From Brevibacillus composti (lineage in GTDB: Bacteria; Bacillota; Bacilli; Brevibacillales; Brevibacillaceae): 64,000 nt of DNA. The position numbers and the translations under genes are program-made. Of the stretch, positions 42,901 through 52,674 are shown one piece after another (position 1 is the first letter of the stretch; each line of letters opens with the position of its first letter). A model generated the notes under the pieces. It had not been told where the DNA came from. It saw only the letters and a program-made list of their open reading frames with translations, and did not search any database. The stretch lies in contig NZ_CP066308.1 of assembly GCF_016406105.1 (NCBI RefSeq), positions 282,501-346,500 on the forward strand. Reading direction: 5' to 3'.

Positions 42901-45110
42901 GTCCGAACAGATAGTGAAAAGCTGAGAAGTTAGCACGACGCGGAATCGGATGATGATCTCCTGCAGAGGTATGTCCGAACAGATAGTGAAAAGCTGAGAA
43001 GTTAGCACAAAAGATGCTCACGGCGAATCCTCCCCTGTTTCGGGGTCCGAACAGATAGTGAAAAGCTGAGAAGTTAGCACTTGAGTACCTCATGATAGTT
43101 AGCCACAACTAGATAGTCCGAACAGATAGTGAAAAGCTGAGAAGTTAGCACTGTCAGGGTAGAGCCGATCTTCCAAACATTTGGATGGTCCGAACAGATA
43201 GTGAAAAGCTGAGAAGTTAGCACGCGGGGATCGGCGGAATTGATCTGGCGGCTCAGTGGGGTCCGAACAGATAGTGAAAAGCTGAGAAGTTAGCACAACA
43301 GCTTGCGGCCATATTTCCACGCCAGGATGATGCCGTCCGAACAGATAGTGAAAAGCTGAGAAGTTAGCACCTCCGTTGAGTTGCGTGATCTGATCGCCAA
43401 GCTGGTCCGAACAGATAGTGAAAAGCTGAGAAGTTAGCACTAGGGAGAGGGGTAGCGTGTCGCGTTATCCCGGATGTTGAGTCCGAACAGATAGTGAAAA
43501 GCTGAGAAGTTAGCACCCGTAGTAGGACAAAAAGTACTTTTTATCCCTCATTTGTCCGAACAGATAGTGAAAAGCTGAGAAGTTAGCACCCCACAATCAA
43601 CGCCCCCTCCAGCAAGATTTACAATCGTCCGAACAGATAGTGAAAAGCTGAGAAGTTAGCACAAATCAGTTGATTTAGTAAAGAGTTGATTTGCCCCTCG
43701 TCCGAACAGATAGTGAAAAGCTGAGAAGTTAGCACCGTCGAGCTTGCCGCGAACCCACTCCGCAAACTCCGTCCGAACAGATAGTGAAAAGCTGAGAAGT
43801 TAGCACTTGGCGTTTGATATTGCGCTGGTGCTGGGCCTGAGACGTCCGAACAGATAGTGAAAAGCTGAGAAGTTAGCACACGAGGTTTACGGTCAACTTA
43901 GCCTCCGGTGCTGATGCGTCCGAACAGATAGTGAAAAGCTGAGAAGTTAGCACATGGTGAAACTACCTGGTTTGGATGCGGTTAATACGTCCGAACAGAT
44001 AGTGAAAAGCTGAGAAGTTAGCACACGGTAAGCCAAGCGGATCGTTTACCACGGCGCATTGTAGTCCGAACAGATAGTGAAAAGCTGAGAAGTTAGCACT
44101 CGTTCCCGACCATCAATTTCATTTTTACTGCCATCATTCGTCCGAACAGATAGTGAAAAGCTGAGAAGTTAGCACAAATTATCCATAGGCATTATTCCAT
44201 CGTGCAGACGTCCGAACAGATAGTGAAAAGCTGAGAAGTTAGCACCCCGACTGCCACAATTGCGCCTGTAGGCAGGTTATCGTCCGAACAGATAGTGAAA
44301 AGCTGAGAAGTTAGCACCCCGCTTGTAATACGTAAGTCCCTTGGCTAGAATGGTCCGAACAGATAGTGAAAAGCTGAGAAGTTAGCACATACTTATCCAA
44401 TGAAGAGGCTTGAGGATGACTATAAGTCCGAACAGATAGTGAAAAGCTGAGAAGTTAGCACAAATTAAATCATCGTTGATTTTATACAATTTTCGCTGGG
44501 TCCGAACAGATAGTGAAAAGCTGAGAAGTTAGCACCACTGGCGTTCGTTGCTCCGAATAGCAGCTCAACGCGTCCGAACAGATAGTGAAAAGCTGAGAAG
44601 TTAGCACATAAATGCCCGTAGCTATAATACTTGGTCACTTTTTGTCCGAACAGATAGTGAAAAGCTGAGAAGTTAGCACCTAACCCTGAAGAGATGATGA
44701 CAATTGAGGAGGTAGTCCGAACAGATAGTGAAAAGCTGAGAAGTTAGCACCTTCCAAGCGCGTGACGAGATAAGGGGCAGAGTTTCCGTCCGAACAGATA
44801 GTGAAAAGCTGAGAAGTTAGCACCGGCAGCTGTGATCGCCTCGGCTTCTGCCCGTGTGTCCGAACAGATAGTGAAAAGCTGAGAAGTTAGCACGTACCGA
44901 CTGAGCGCACCCGCCGAGACCCTCGCTTCTTGTCCGAACAGATAGTGAAAAGCTGAGAAGTTAGCACACGTCCAGCACACGCGCATCTCCGCACGCGAGC
45001 GAGTCCGAACAGATAGTGAAAAGCTGAGAAGTTAGCACTGAGAGATGTAAGGGAAAATCTTGGATTGGAACCAGGTCCGAACAGATAGTGAAAAGCTGAG
45101 AAGTTAGCAC
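42901..45110 (+). CRISPR. type V-B CRISPR array, 31 repeats and 30 spacers
   Basis: 36-bp repeats beginning GTCCGAACAGATAGTG and ending GAGAAGTTAGCAC, at 42901, 42973, 43045, 43116, 43188, 43261, 43335, 43405, 43481, 43554, 43627, 43700, 43771, 43844, 43918, 43989, 44064, 44140, 44210, 44282, 44353, 44426, 44500, 44572, 44644, 44715, 44788, 44858, 44932, 45003 and 45075. All copies read identical, including the last. Spacers are 34-40 bp and all different. The 3' half, with GAGAAGTTAGCAC, resembles Cas12b repeats that end in AGCAC or GGCAC. The tracrRNA anti-repeat upstream confirms transcription on the plus strand. Confidence 0.98.
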
Positions 45111-45125
45111 TGAAAGGTTGTATAA

Positions 45126-45473
45126 ATGATGGACACGTTACCTTGTCAAGGGTGTAATGGGTTATGCTGCGGTCCGGTTCCCATAACAGAGAAAGAATTG
45201 AAAACCATTCACAAAAAGATCAAGGCGTTTCCCCGAAAGGTTCGGACGGAACTGGAGACGCAGCCCCGATTATTTGGAACCTGCATTTTCTACGACATCA
45301 ACCGGGATCGCTGCGGGATTCACGCCTTCCGGCCGGAAGTGTGCCGCGCCTTTGGCTATCATCAAGACCTCGTCTGTTTCCGCAAGCCGGAACTGGCCAC
45401 CAAAGAGCCGCTCACCTGGAAAGAAGAGCCGATCGGGTACCTGAGCATCGATTTTACCTGGGCTGCTTTTTAA
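45126..45473 (+). CDS. YkgJ-family cysteine cluster protein
   Basis: A 115-aa protein with the cluster CQGCNGLCCG (residues 7-16), then C in FGTCIFYD, C in DRCGIH and C in EVCRAFG, the pattern of the YkgJ/UPF0153 zinc- or iron-binding family. Function unknown. Its ATG lies 15 bp after the last CRISPR repeat with the ribosome site GAAAGGTTGT, so it must be read through the array or from a promoter inside the last spacers. Not a known cas gene. Confidence 0.85.
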   Translation: MMDTLPCQGCNGLCCGPVPITEKELKTIHKKIKAFPRKVRTELETQPRLFGTCIFYDINRDRCGIHAFRPEVCRAFGYHQDLVCFRKPELATKEPLTWKEEPIGYLSIDFTWAAF

Positions 45474-45485
45474 GGTGAGCGATAA

Positions 45486-45521
45486 CGGATGTTTCCCGTA
45501 GGGGGAGCATCCGCTTTTTTT
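45486..45521 (+). terminator. Rho-independent terminator after the cysteine-cluster gene
   Basis: CGGATG - loop - CATCCG hairpin followed by CTTTTTTT. Confidence 0.8.
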
Positions 45522-45610
45522 GTTCGATGCCATCACGCATCAGGGTATGATGCAGAATGGCCGTATTATCCCGAATTTTCTGGTTACTCGTCTGATGCCG
45601 CTCCGCTGTC

Positions 45611-46112
45611 GGCACTTCCTACCAAACAATGCTGGAGGAAAAAGGGAAGGCGCTCGACATCGAAATGAAAGTATACAAGCAGTTCGGCGATATGCTCAAG
45701 GACGTCGACAACAAGCGGATCGAAGGTGCGCTGTTCAGAAAGCGCTTACATGGCGGAGATTTTCCGGGCGGGCATCCAGTCGATTCCCAAAGGACAGATG
45801 GAAGCGGCCAAAGCGATCGGCATGGACGACTGGCTGGCGATGCGGCGCATCATTCTGCCGCAGGCCTGGAAGAACATGCTGCCAGCCATCGGCAACTCGG
45901 CGATCGCTTTGACCAAAAACTCTTCGCTCGCGGCGGTCATCACCGTGGCGGAGCTGATGCATCAGGGCCATCTGCTGGCCGCCGCCACCTTCAAAAACCT
46001 CGTGATCTTCACAATCGTCGGGGCGATCTACTGGCTGCTCCACTACCCGCTGGCGCTGCTCGTCGATTATCTGGAGAAGAGGGGAGGCGGCAACCATGCT
46101 CGAGCTCATTGA
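45611..46112 (+). pseudogene. deletion-fused remnants of an amino-acid ABC binding protein and permease
   Basis: Bases 45611-45735 encode AVGTSYQTMLEEKGKAL and KVYKQFGDMLKDVDNKRIEGAL, an internal piece of a polar amino-acid binding protein. From about 45741, in another frame, SAYMAEIFRAGIQSIPKGQMEAAKAIG begins the last 40% of a HisM/GlnP-type permease with the EAA loop, which runs intact to the stop at 46112. The rest of the binding protein, the start of the permease and the join are missing. This is a deletion scar; the GTG-initiated 128-aa permease fragment is unlikely to work. Confidence 0.8.
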
Positions 46113-47136
46113 GATCAAAAAATCATTTGGAGATAAACCGGTCATCAAAGGCGTAGACCTCTCGATCGGAAAAGGGGAGGTCGTGGTCATCATCGGCCCC
46201 AGCGGCAGCGGAAAGAGCACACTGCTGCGCATGATGAATGTGCTGGAGTACCCCACCTCCGGAGACATCCGGCTGGAGGGGAAGTCCATCTTGTTCCGGG
46301 AAGCGGGGGGCAAGAGGGCGGAACGCTCCTCCAAGGAACTGAGCAAATTCCGCGCCGAGATCGGCATGGTGTTTCAAGGCTTTCACCTCTTTGCCCACAA
46401 GACCGTGCTGGAAAATCTGATCGAGGGACCGATTCAGGTGCGCGGGATGAAAAAGGAAGAGGCGATCGCCGAAGCCAAACAACTGCTGCAAAAGGTGGGG
46501 CTGGCAGAAAAATGGGATCAGTACCCCCACTCTCTCTCCGGCGGACAGCAGCAGCGCGTGGCGATTGCCAGGGCGCTGGCGAAACCCAAATTGCTGTTGT
46601 TTGACGAGCCGACCTCAGCGCTCGACCCTGAGCTGGTCGGAGAGGTGCTGGTCGTCATGAAAAACCTGGCGCTGGAAGGGATGACCATGGTCGTCGTCAC
46701 GCACGAGATGGGCTTTGCCCGTGAGGTAGGCGACCGACTACGCCCTGTTCGCCATCTTCGCCAATCAGGGCGAAGTTTGCTCAGCCGGGTCCCGCTTGCT
46801 CCTGGAAGAGAGCTTGTTCGACCCGTCTTGGCTATTCAAACCTTTCGCACCGAAGAAGAAGCCATCGAGCTGGCCAACGGCACCCGATACGGCCTGGCCG
46901 GCGCCGTATTCACCTCGGATGTAGCCAAGGCGCACCGCGTCATCCGCAAGCTGCGGGCAGGGATTACCTGGATCAACACCTATCATCCCGCGTTTAACGA
47001 AGCGCCGTGGGGAGGCTACAAGCAAAGCGGGATCGGACGTGAATTGGGCACCTATGGATATGAGGAGTATCTGGAAATCAAGCAAATCAACGTAAATGTG
47101 AACGTACAGCCGAGCGGGTGGTTTCAGTGGCGCTGA
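46096..47136 (+). pseudogene. chimeric ORF: amino-acid ABC ATPase joined to aldehyde dehydrogenase C-terminus
   Basis: Residues 1-213 are a good GlnQ/HisP-type ATPase: Walker [10 protein letters not shown], signature [15 protein letters not shown], Walker [14 protein letters not shown], His in [14 protein letters not shown]. Similarity then stops. From 46736, frame-shifted by one, [21 protein letters not shown] is the active-site region of a betaine-aldehyde-type dehydrogenase (Cys in VCSAG). After a second junction near 46825 the original frame resumes as [19 protein letters not shown] and runs through the normal dehydrogenase C-terminus ([11 protein letters not shown]). So at least two deletions fused two genes. 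Automatic annotation may call it an intact ATPase. Confidence 0.82.
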
Positions 47137-47156
47137 TACGACGGGCGAGGCAGGAG

Positions 47157-47205
47157 CCGAGCGGAAAACAGGATTTCAGATCCTGAGCCGCTCGGTTTTT
47201 TTTTG
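47157..47205 (+). terminator. Rho-independent terminator
   Basis: GCCGAGCGG pairs with CCGCTCGG; an inner CAGGAT/ATCCTG hairpin fills the loop; nine T residues follow. It lies 20 bp after the chimeric ORF. Confidence 0.88.
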
Positions 47206-47427
47206 GCCGATACTTGCCCTTCCCTTCTGCGGCATGAGCAGGATGCCTTAAAGCATACCTATAACGGAGATGGGCAAAAGGAGGGACAACGCTAAGGACA
47301 TGGTACTGGGTACTTTTTCTAAAAAACTGGTGTTTTTTTCTTATGTCCTGCAACCATTTCATGGGTTTTTCGGTCTATAGAGGAAATGTCTTGAAATCAT
47401 TGTCATGTTTTGGCAGGAGGAAGCTTC

Positions 47428-48147
47428 ATGATTGCGAAAGTGGGTTGGCGAATCTTCTTTATTTTGCTCAGCGCGGGGGCGATTGCCTACTCGGTGTACG
47501 AATATTTGGATTCCTTGCGCCAAACGACCGTGGTGATGGTGGCGGCAAAGGAAATCCCGCAGCATACGCTGATTACCGAAGAGATGGTAAAGCCGGTGGA
47601 GGTAGCAGTTGATTCCGCCCGTCTCCTCGTCCATAAGCCGTCTACGTCCAAAGAGGAAGTCGTGGGCGGAATTACGCTGCAGAAAATCGAAGCGGGCAAA
47701 CCGTTCGAGCTGGATCCGCAGGTGCTGGTTTTTCCGGAGCAGCGGCATCTGTATCTGAGAAAAGACGGCAGCGTGGATGTCACCTATTTTATCCCCAAGG
47801 AAAAACGCTTGATTACCGTGGCTCTCCCGCCCGCCTCCGTGGTAGACAACCGCTTGAAAAAGGGAGATTGGGTGGATGTGATCTATTCTGCGAAATCGGA
47901 AGCGGCGGGAGGCACTGTGGCGCACATGATTCTCCAGCAGATCGAAGTGTTTGACATCGAGCCGGTCACCGGCAAAGGCGCCGATCGGGGCAATACCTTG
48001 CAGCATGTGACCCTGCTGGTCTCCCCGCAGGAAGCTGTCAAACTCTCGCTCGCAAAAAACACAGGGAACCTCGACCTGATTCTCAATCCATGGAATGGAG
48101 ATCGGGAGCGTGTGACCCCGGTAACGAATTCGTTGCTGCTCAATTAA
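47428..48147 (+). CDS. cpaB: CpaB/RcpC-like SAF-domain protein of the Tad/Flp pilus
   Basis: A 239-aa protein with one N-terminal membrane helix (WRIFFILLSAGAIAYSVY), then a SAF domain (VVMVAAKEIPQHTLITEEMVKPVEV) typical of CpaB/RcpC pilus assembly proteins. These may help the outer wall anchoring of Flp pili. ATG 47428 follows GGCAGGAGGAAG. It opens the pilus locus; tadZ follows 26 bp on. Confidence 0.85.
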   Translation: MIAKVGWRIFFILLSAGAIAYSVYEYLDSLRQTTVVMVAAKEIPQHTLITEEMVKPVEVAVDSARLLVHKPSTSKEEVVGGITLQKIEAGKPFELDPQVLVFPEQRHLYLRKDGSVDVTYFIPKEKRLITVALPPASVVDNRLKKGDWVDVIYSAKSEAAGGTVAHMILQQIEVFDIEPVTGKGADRGNTLQHVTLLVSPQEAVKLSLAKNTGNLDLILNPWNGDRERVTPVTNSLLLN

Positions 48148-48173
48148 GGATTGGACGAAGAAGGTGAAATCGA

Positions 48174-49445
48174 ATGGACTTTGACTATGCGCCTGCCAGT
48201 GCAGCCCCGTACATTCGGGTGGCCGTGGCAGACCAGGACCCCGCGTACATGCGTGAGCTCCACCGTTATTTTGAGAAGCAGCACGCCTCTATCCGGGTAG
48301 TCGCCCAGGTGCATTCGCTCGTGGAGCTGTACGCCTATTGCGGCGCCCATGACGTGGATGTGGTGCTGATCAATCTGGAGCTGATGCCCAGCCCGCAGGA
48401 TGAGATCATTCAGATCAAAAACCGTCGGGTCGCCAAGATCATGATCCTGACCGACCAGATGGAAAAGCTGCGAAAGCTGCAATTGGACCACCACCATGGC
48501 TCTGTGGAGATCATGTACAAATACATACCTTTCGATTTGCTGCCGCCGCGCATCTATTCCTTTACGCCGGGGCATACGCAGCCGGTGAGGAGCAAGGCGG
48601 CCGTGAGCGAGATCCTGGGCAATGAGGAAGCGAGGCGGGTCCTGTTCTTTTCGCCGAAGGGCGGCGTAGGGAAAACGACCCTGGCCATCAACACGGCTTG
48701 CCAGCTGGCACTGAAGGAGAAAAAGGTGCTGCTCATCGACTTCGCTACCTTTGGCCAGGTGTCCGCCTACCTGTACCTGCCGCGGACGCGGGGGCTGACG
48801 GATGCCATCGGGATGATCGAGCAGGGCATCGGCCACAAGGAAGACCTCGTGCAGACGCTCAAAGAGTCCATCCACGAGGTGGAGGTGGAGGGGAAGAAGC
48901 TGCATGTGCTGAGCGCAGCGTCCCATTACAAGATGAGCAACATGACCCTGGACATGACCGACCGCATCCTGGAGGCACTGGAGACCCTTCATTATGACGT
49001 GATCGTGATGGATACCTCCACAGATCTGTCGCCCAAAAATATTTCGCTGCTGAGTGCGGCGACGGACCTCTTTTACGTCACGACGACCGATGTCGTGGCC
49101 AACTGGTCGCTCTTGTCCACCTTTGACATCGTGGAAAAGCTGAATCGGCCGCTGCAATCCCGTTACCTGGTGCTGAACCGGTACCACTCCTCGATCGGCT
49201 TTCCGACTGCGGAGCTGGAGGAAATCCTCTCCATGCCGATTGCGGAGACGATCCCGGATATGTACCAGCAAATCCAGGGATTCACCAACCGAGGCATCTC
49301 CCTGGTAGAGCGGCCTCACCTCAAGATCAACCGGTACTACCGGCGAATCGCCAACTACATCTGTCCGGTTTTTACAAAAAAGGAGCTGGGCAAAGGCTTC
49401 AGCTTGCGGGGGGTGTTCACGCGTGCGAGTCGAAGAGGCCATTAG
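48174..49445 (+). CDS. tadZ: TadZ/CpaE-like pilus-localising ATPase
   Basis: A 423-aa MinD/ParA-type ATPase that places the Tad machinery. Residues 14-120 are an atypical receiver domain in which the phosphoacceptor position reads LINLEL, with Asn instead of Asp. The ATPase has the deviant Walker A SPKGGVGKTTLAIN (near 160) and the MDTST switch. Start follows GAAGGTGAAATCGA. It overlaps cpaF by 23 bp. Confidence 0.88.
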   Translation: MDFDYAPASAAPYIRVAVADQDPAYMRELHRYFEKQHASIRVVAQVHSLVELYAYCGAHDVDVVLINLELMPSPQDEIIQIKNRRVAKIMILTDQMEKLRKLQLDHHHGSVEIMYKYIPFDLLPPRIYSFTPGHTQPVRSKAAVSEILGNEEARRVLFFSPKGGVGKTTLAINTACQLALKEKKVLLIDFATFGQVSAYLYLPRTRGLTDAIGMIEQGIGHKEDLVQTLKESIHEVEVEGKKLHVLSAASHYKMSNMTLDMTDRILEALETLHYDVIVMDTSTDLSPKNISLLSAATDLFYVTTTDVVANWSLLSTFDIVEKLNRPLQSRYLVLNRYHSSIGFPTAELEEILSMPIAETIPDMYQQIQGFTNRGISLVERPHLKINRYYRRIANYICPVFTKKELGKGFSLRGVFTRASRRGH

Positions 49446-50811
49446 ACAGAAGAAGGCGGGCGTGCAGGCAGAGGGTGCGGGAGAAGCCCGCTCGCTCGAT
49501 GAGAATCGCCTGCCTGAGCTGAAAGCCGCCGTCCGTGAACGGATCATCGAGCAGAACAAAAAGGACCAGCGCTTGTTGAGTCAACCGGAGCGATTGCGCC
49601 AGGTGATCTGGAAGGTGCTGGAGGAGGAGGGCGACTCCCGCTTCGGCCACCTGATCCTCACCCTGGAGGAGAAGCGGGGAATGGTGGAGGAGATCGTTCA
49701 GCAGCTCGTCGGCTACGGCATCATCGATCCCCTGGTAAAAAACGAACAGATTACAGAGATCATGATCAATGGCATCGAGCGGATTTTTATCGAGGAAAAG
49801 GGGAAGATGCGCCTCGCCCTGTCGGAGAAAGGGGTCCCGCTCCAGTTCGAATCGGAGGCGGAGCTGCTCCATCTGATCGAGAAAATCGTCGCCCCGATCA
49901 ACCGCAAAGTGGATGAAAGCGATCCGATTGTGGACGCCAGACTGGCGGACGGCTCCCGTGTAAACGTGGTGATCCGGCCCATCTCGCTCGGCGGGCCGAT
50001 CGTCACGATCCGGAAGTTTCCCGAGAATCCTTACAATATGCAGCAGCTGGTGGAGCTGGGCGCGCTCTCGCCGGAAATCGCGGAGTGGCTGGAGAAGCTG
50101 GTTCAGGCCCGCTACAATATCGTCGTGTCCGGGGGAACCGGATCGGGGAAAACCACGTTTCTCAATGCGCTCAGCATGTTTATCCCGCAGACGGAGCGGG
50201 TGATTACGGTAGAGGACGCCGCCGAGCTGAAGGTGACTCATATCGAAAACCTGGTTCGACTGGAGACGCGGCCGCCAAACGTAGAGGGCAAAGGGGCGAT
50301 CACGATTCGCGATCTGGTGCGGACGGCGCTGCGGATGCGCCCGGACCGGATCGTGGTCGGGGAGGTGCGCGGCGGAGAGGCTGTCGACATGCTGCAAGCG
50401 ATGAATACGGGTCACGACGGCTCGCTGACGACCGGACACGCCAACTCGGCGCGCGACATGCTCTCCCGCCTGGAGACGATGGTCCTGATGTCGGGATTGG
50501 AGCTGCCGCTCCCCGCGATTCGCAGACAGATCGCCTCGGCCGTGGAAATCATCGTTCACCTCGGCCGATTGCGTGACGGTTCCCGCAAAGTGCTGCAAAT
50601 CTGCGAGATCCGCGATTACCGGGATGGCGAAATCGAATGCATCGACCTGTTCCGCTGGAAGATGGAGGGGACCGATGAAGACGGCCGTCTGCGGGGCCGC
50701 CTGGTCCCGACGGGGGAGGCGGTCCTCCAGATGGAAAAATGGCTGTCCCACGGCTTTTCGGAAGAGATGTTTGCCGCGTGGGCACGGGAAGCGGGGGAGC
50801 AGCCATGCTGA
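49423..50811 (+). CDS. cpaF: CpaF/TadA-family type II/IV secretion ATPase
   Basis: Hexameric motor for Flp pilus assembly, 462 aa. The N-terminal domain contains the CpaF segment [21 protein letters not shown]; the motor has Walker [16 protein letters not shown] (near 236), Asp box EDAAEL, Walker B with [15 protein letters not shown], and His box. GTG start 49423 lies inside the end of tadZ after GCGGGGGG. It overlaps tadB by 7 bp, showing one tightly packed operon. Confidence 0.95.
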   Translation: MRVEEAIRQKKAGVQAEGAGEARSLDENRLPELKAAVRERIIEQNKKDQRLLSQPERLRQVIWKVLEEEGDSRFGHLILTLEEKRGMVEEIVQQLVGYGIIDPLVKNEQITEIMINGIERIFIEEKGKMRLALSEKGVPLQFESEAELLHLIEKIVAPINRKVDESDPIVDARLADGSRVNVVIRPISLGGPIVTIRKFPENPYNMQQLVELGALSPEIAEWLEKLVQARYNIVVSGGTGSGKTTFLNALSMFIPQTERVITVEDAAELKVTHIENLVRLETRPPNVEGKGAITIRDLVRTALRMRPDRIVVGEVRGGEAVDMLQAMNTGHDGSLTTGHANSARDMLSRLETMVLMSGLELPLPAIRRQIASAVEIIVHLGRLRDGSRKVLQICEIRDYRDGEIECIDLFRWKMEGTDEDGRLRGRLVPTGEAVLQMEKWLSHGFSEEMFAAWAREAGEQPC

Positions 50812-51731
50812 TGACCTACATCGCCGTCATGCTCTCCCTGTATGTGCTGCTCCGCTCGTTTATCGAGCTGCTCTATGTGCTCATCTACGGGGAGTTTCCC
50901 CAGAAAAAAGGACTGATTCGCCAGATTGAGCGCTTGAACCACGTGGAGGCATCGGCGAAGAAGCGGTCCGGCGTGCTGTCCCGCTGGCTGCAGCTCGGCT
51001 CCTCATCGGATTCGAAAACGCTGGACTACCTGTTGATCACGGTATCGGGCGTACTCTTGTACCTCTTTGGCCTCCTGCTTTTTCAGAACCAGTTCTTTGC
51101 CATATTGTCAGGGTTGATGGGCATTTTCGTCCCCCGGACCCTGAAGAAAAACCGGCAGGAAAAACTGCGCCAAATCATGATCTTGCAATTTCGCGAGGCA
51201 ATTTTGTCCATCGCCAGTTCATTGAAGGCAGGGGCGTCCCTCCAGGTGGCGCTGCTGCGCTGCCAGCAGGACCTGGCGAAGCAGCTTGGCCATAAAAAAG
51301 AACGCCCCATGCTGGACGAATTGGAAAAGCTCAACCGGGACATACAATTCGGCGTCTCGCTGGAGGAGGCGCTGCAAAAATTCCGCGATGCGATCAATCA
51401 GGAGGATGTCACGCAGTTTGTCGATGCAGCCCTGATCACCAAGTCGCGGGGCGGCAATCTGGCGGAAGTCATCCAAAACACGACGATGATGATTACGGAT
51501 AAAATTACCGTCCAACAAGAAATTATGGTGGCGACGGCCCAAAAGCGGATGGAGGCCAAAATGCTTACCTTTATGCCGCTGGGCATCGTCTTGGTGATCA
51601 TGGTCCTCAATCCGGGCTACATGGAACCGATGTACGACTCCTGGGTGGGCTCCAGCCTCATGTTTCTGGCCGCCCTCATGCTGATCGCCAACTACTTTCT
51701 CGGCCGCGCCATCACAAAGATCAATATATAG
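50805..51731 (+). CDS. tadB: TadB-like pilus assembly membrane protein
   Basis: A 308-aa member of the type II secretion GspF family. Helices at about 3-25, 78-115 and 255-300 surround the cytoplasmic GspF domain (EAILSIASSLKAGASLQVAL). It pairs with TadC to form the inner-membrane platform on which the CpaF motor acts. ATG 50805 follows GGGGGAGCAGCC inside the end of cpaF. Confidence 0.88.
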   Translation: MLMTYIAVMLSLYVLLRSFIELLYVLIYGEFPQKKGLIRQIERLNHVEASAKKRSGVLSRWLQLGSSSDSKTLDYLLITVSGVLLYLFGLLLFQNQFFAILSGLMGIFVPRTLKKNRQEKLRQIMILQFREAILSIASSLKAGASLQVALLRCQQDLAKQLGHKKERPMLDELEKLNRDIQFGVSLEEALQKFRDAINQEDVTQFVDAALITKSRGGNLAEVIQNTTMMITDKITVQQEIMVATAQKRMEAKMLTFMPLGIVLVIMVLNPGYMEPMYDSWVGSSLMFLAALMLIANYFLGRAITKINI

Positions 51732-51744
51732 GGGGTGAAGACAG

Positions 51745-52638
51745 ATGCCGATGCTGATTGCCTCCCTCTCCTTTGTTTTGGTGGTCCTGGTCTTGATGCC
51801 CACCAGGTGGATACACGTGCAAAAAGTGAAAAAAGGCTTCGTCTTTATGTCGTCCTACGTCGCCTCCACTACGCGAAAAGCCGGTCCGGTCCAGCTGATC
51901 ACACCGTTTGCCATGAGCCTTTTGGCCACGCTGCGGATTCGCATCCGGCCCAAACAGCGCAAGGACATCCAGGTCAAATTGATTCACGCCGGGTTGTCCG
52001 AGAACTGGACGGTCGAGAATTTCGTCAGCGTGCAAGTGGCCTGTGCCTTGCTGGCTGCCCTTTACTTTCTGTTTTTGGGGTGGGCCAGCGGTCAGCCTGA
52101 TTACTACCTGCTTGCGCTGGCGGTGGGGCCTCTCGGCTACCTGCTGCCGCAGCAATGGCTGAAGAGCAGAATCAAACGCCGCCAGGAGTCCATCCGGCGC
52201 GAATTGCCCCACCTGCTCAATGCGGTCGCGATTATGTGTGAAGCGGGCCTCCATCTCTTTCCCGCGCTGCGCGAGGTATCCACCCGCCAAAAAGGGGTGC
52301 TCGCCCAAGAACTGCTGATCGTCGCGAGTGACGTGAGCTACGGCGTGGGCCAAATCGAGGCGCTGGAGAAAATGGCCGACCGCTGTCAGGTGGAGGAGGT
52401 CAGCCGATTTGTCTCCGCCCTGTCGCAAACGATCGAGCGGGGAGCAGGGGGAATCACCGCGGTGCTGCGCCAGCAGGCTTCCGAGGTGTGGGAGGATCGC
52501 AAGAAAAAAGCGCAGAAGCTGGGTGCAGAAGCTTCGCTTAAGCTGTTTCTCCCCTTGCTGCTGCTTGCTTTTCCGGCCATGACGATTTTTATTCTCGGGC
52601 CGGTCTTTATCGAACTGTTCCGGTTTGTCCTGAACTGA
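51745..52638 (+). CDS. tadC: TadC-like pilus assembly membrane protein
   Basis: A 297-aa GspF-family protein with helices at about 3-20, 95-135 and 270-295 and the cytoplasmic segment ELPHLLNAVAIMCEAGLHLFPALREV. It starts 13 bp after tadB with GGGGGTGAAGACAG. It should be the second platform subunit of the Flp pilus machine. Confidence 0.88.
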   Translation: MPMLIASLSFVLVVLVLMPTRWIHVQKVKKGFVFMSSYVASTTRKAGPVQLITPFAMSLLATLRIRIRPKQRKDIQVKLIHAGLSENWTVENFVSVQVACALLAALYFLFLGWASGQPDYYLLALAVGPLGYLLPQQWLKSRIKRRQESIRRELPHLLNAVAIMCEAGLHLFPALREVSTRQKGVLAQELLIVASDVSYGVGQIEALEKMADRCQVEEVSRFVSALSQTIERGAGGITAVLRQQASEVWEDRKKKAQKLGAEASLKLFLPLLLLAFPAMTIFILGPVFIELFRFVLN

Positions 52639-52674
52639 CCATACTTCAATGAATATACGAGGAGGACGCAACGA

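Noticed and set aside
42773..44986. Several minus-strand frames repeating ANFSAFHYLFG or LTSQLFTICSD
   Set aside because: They are translations of the CRISPR repeats, not proteins.
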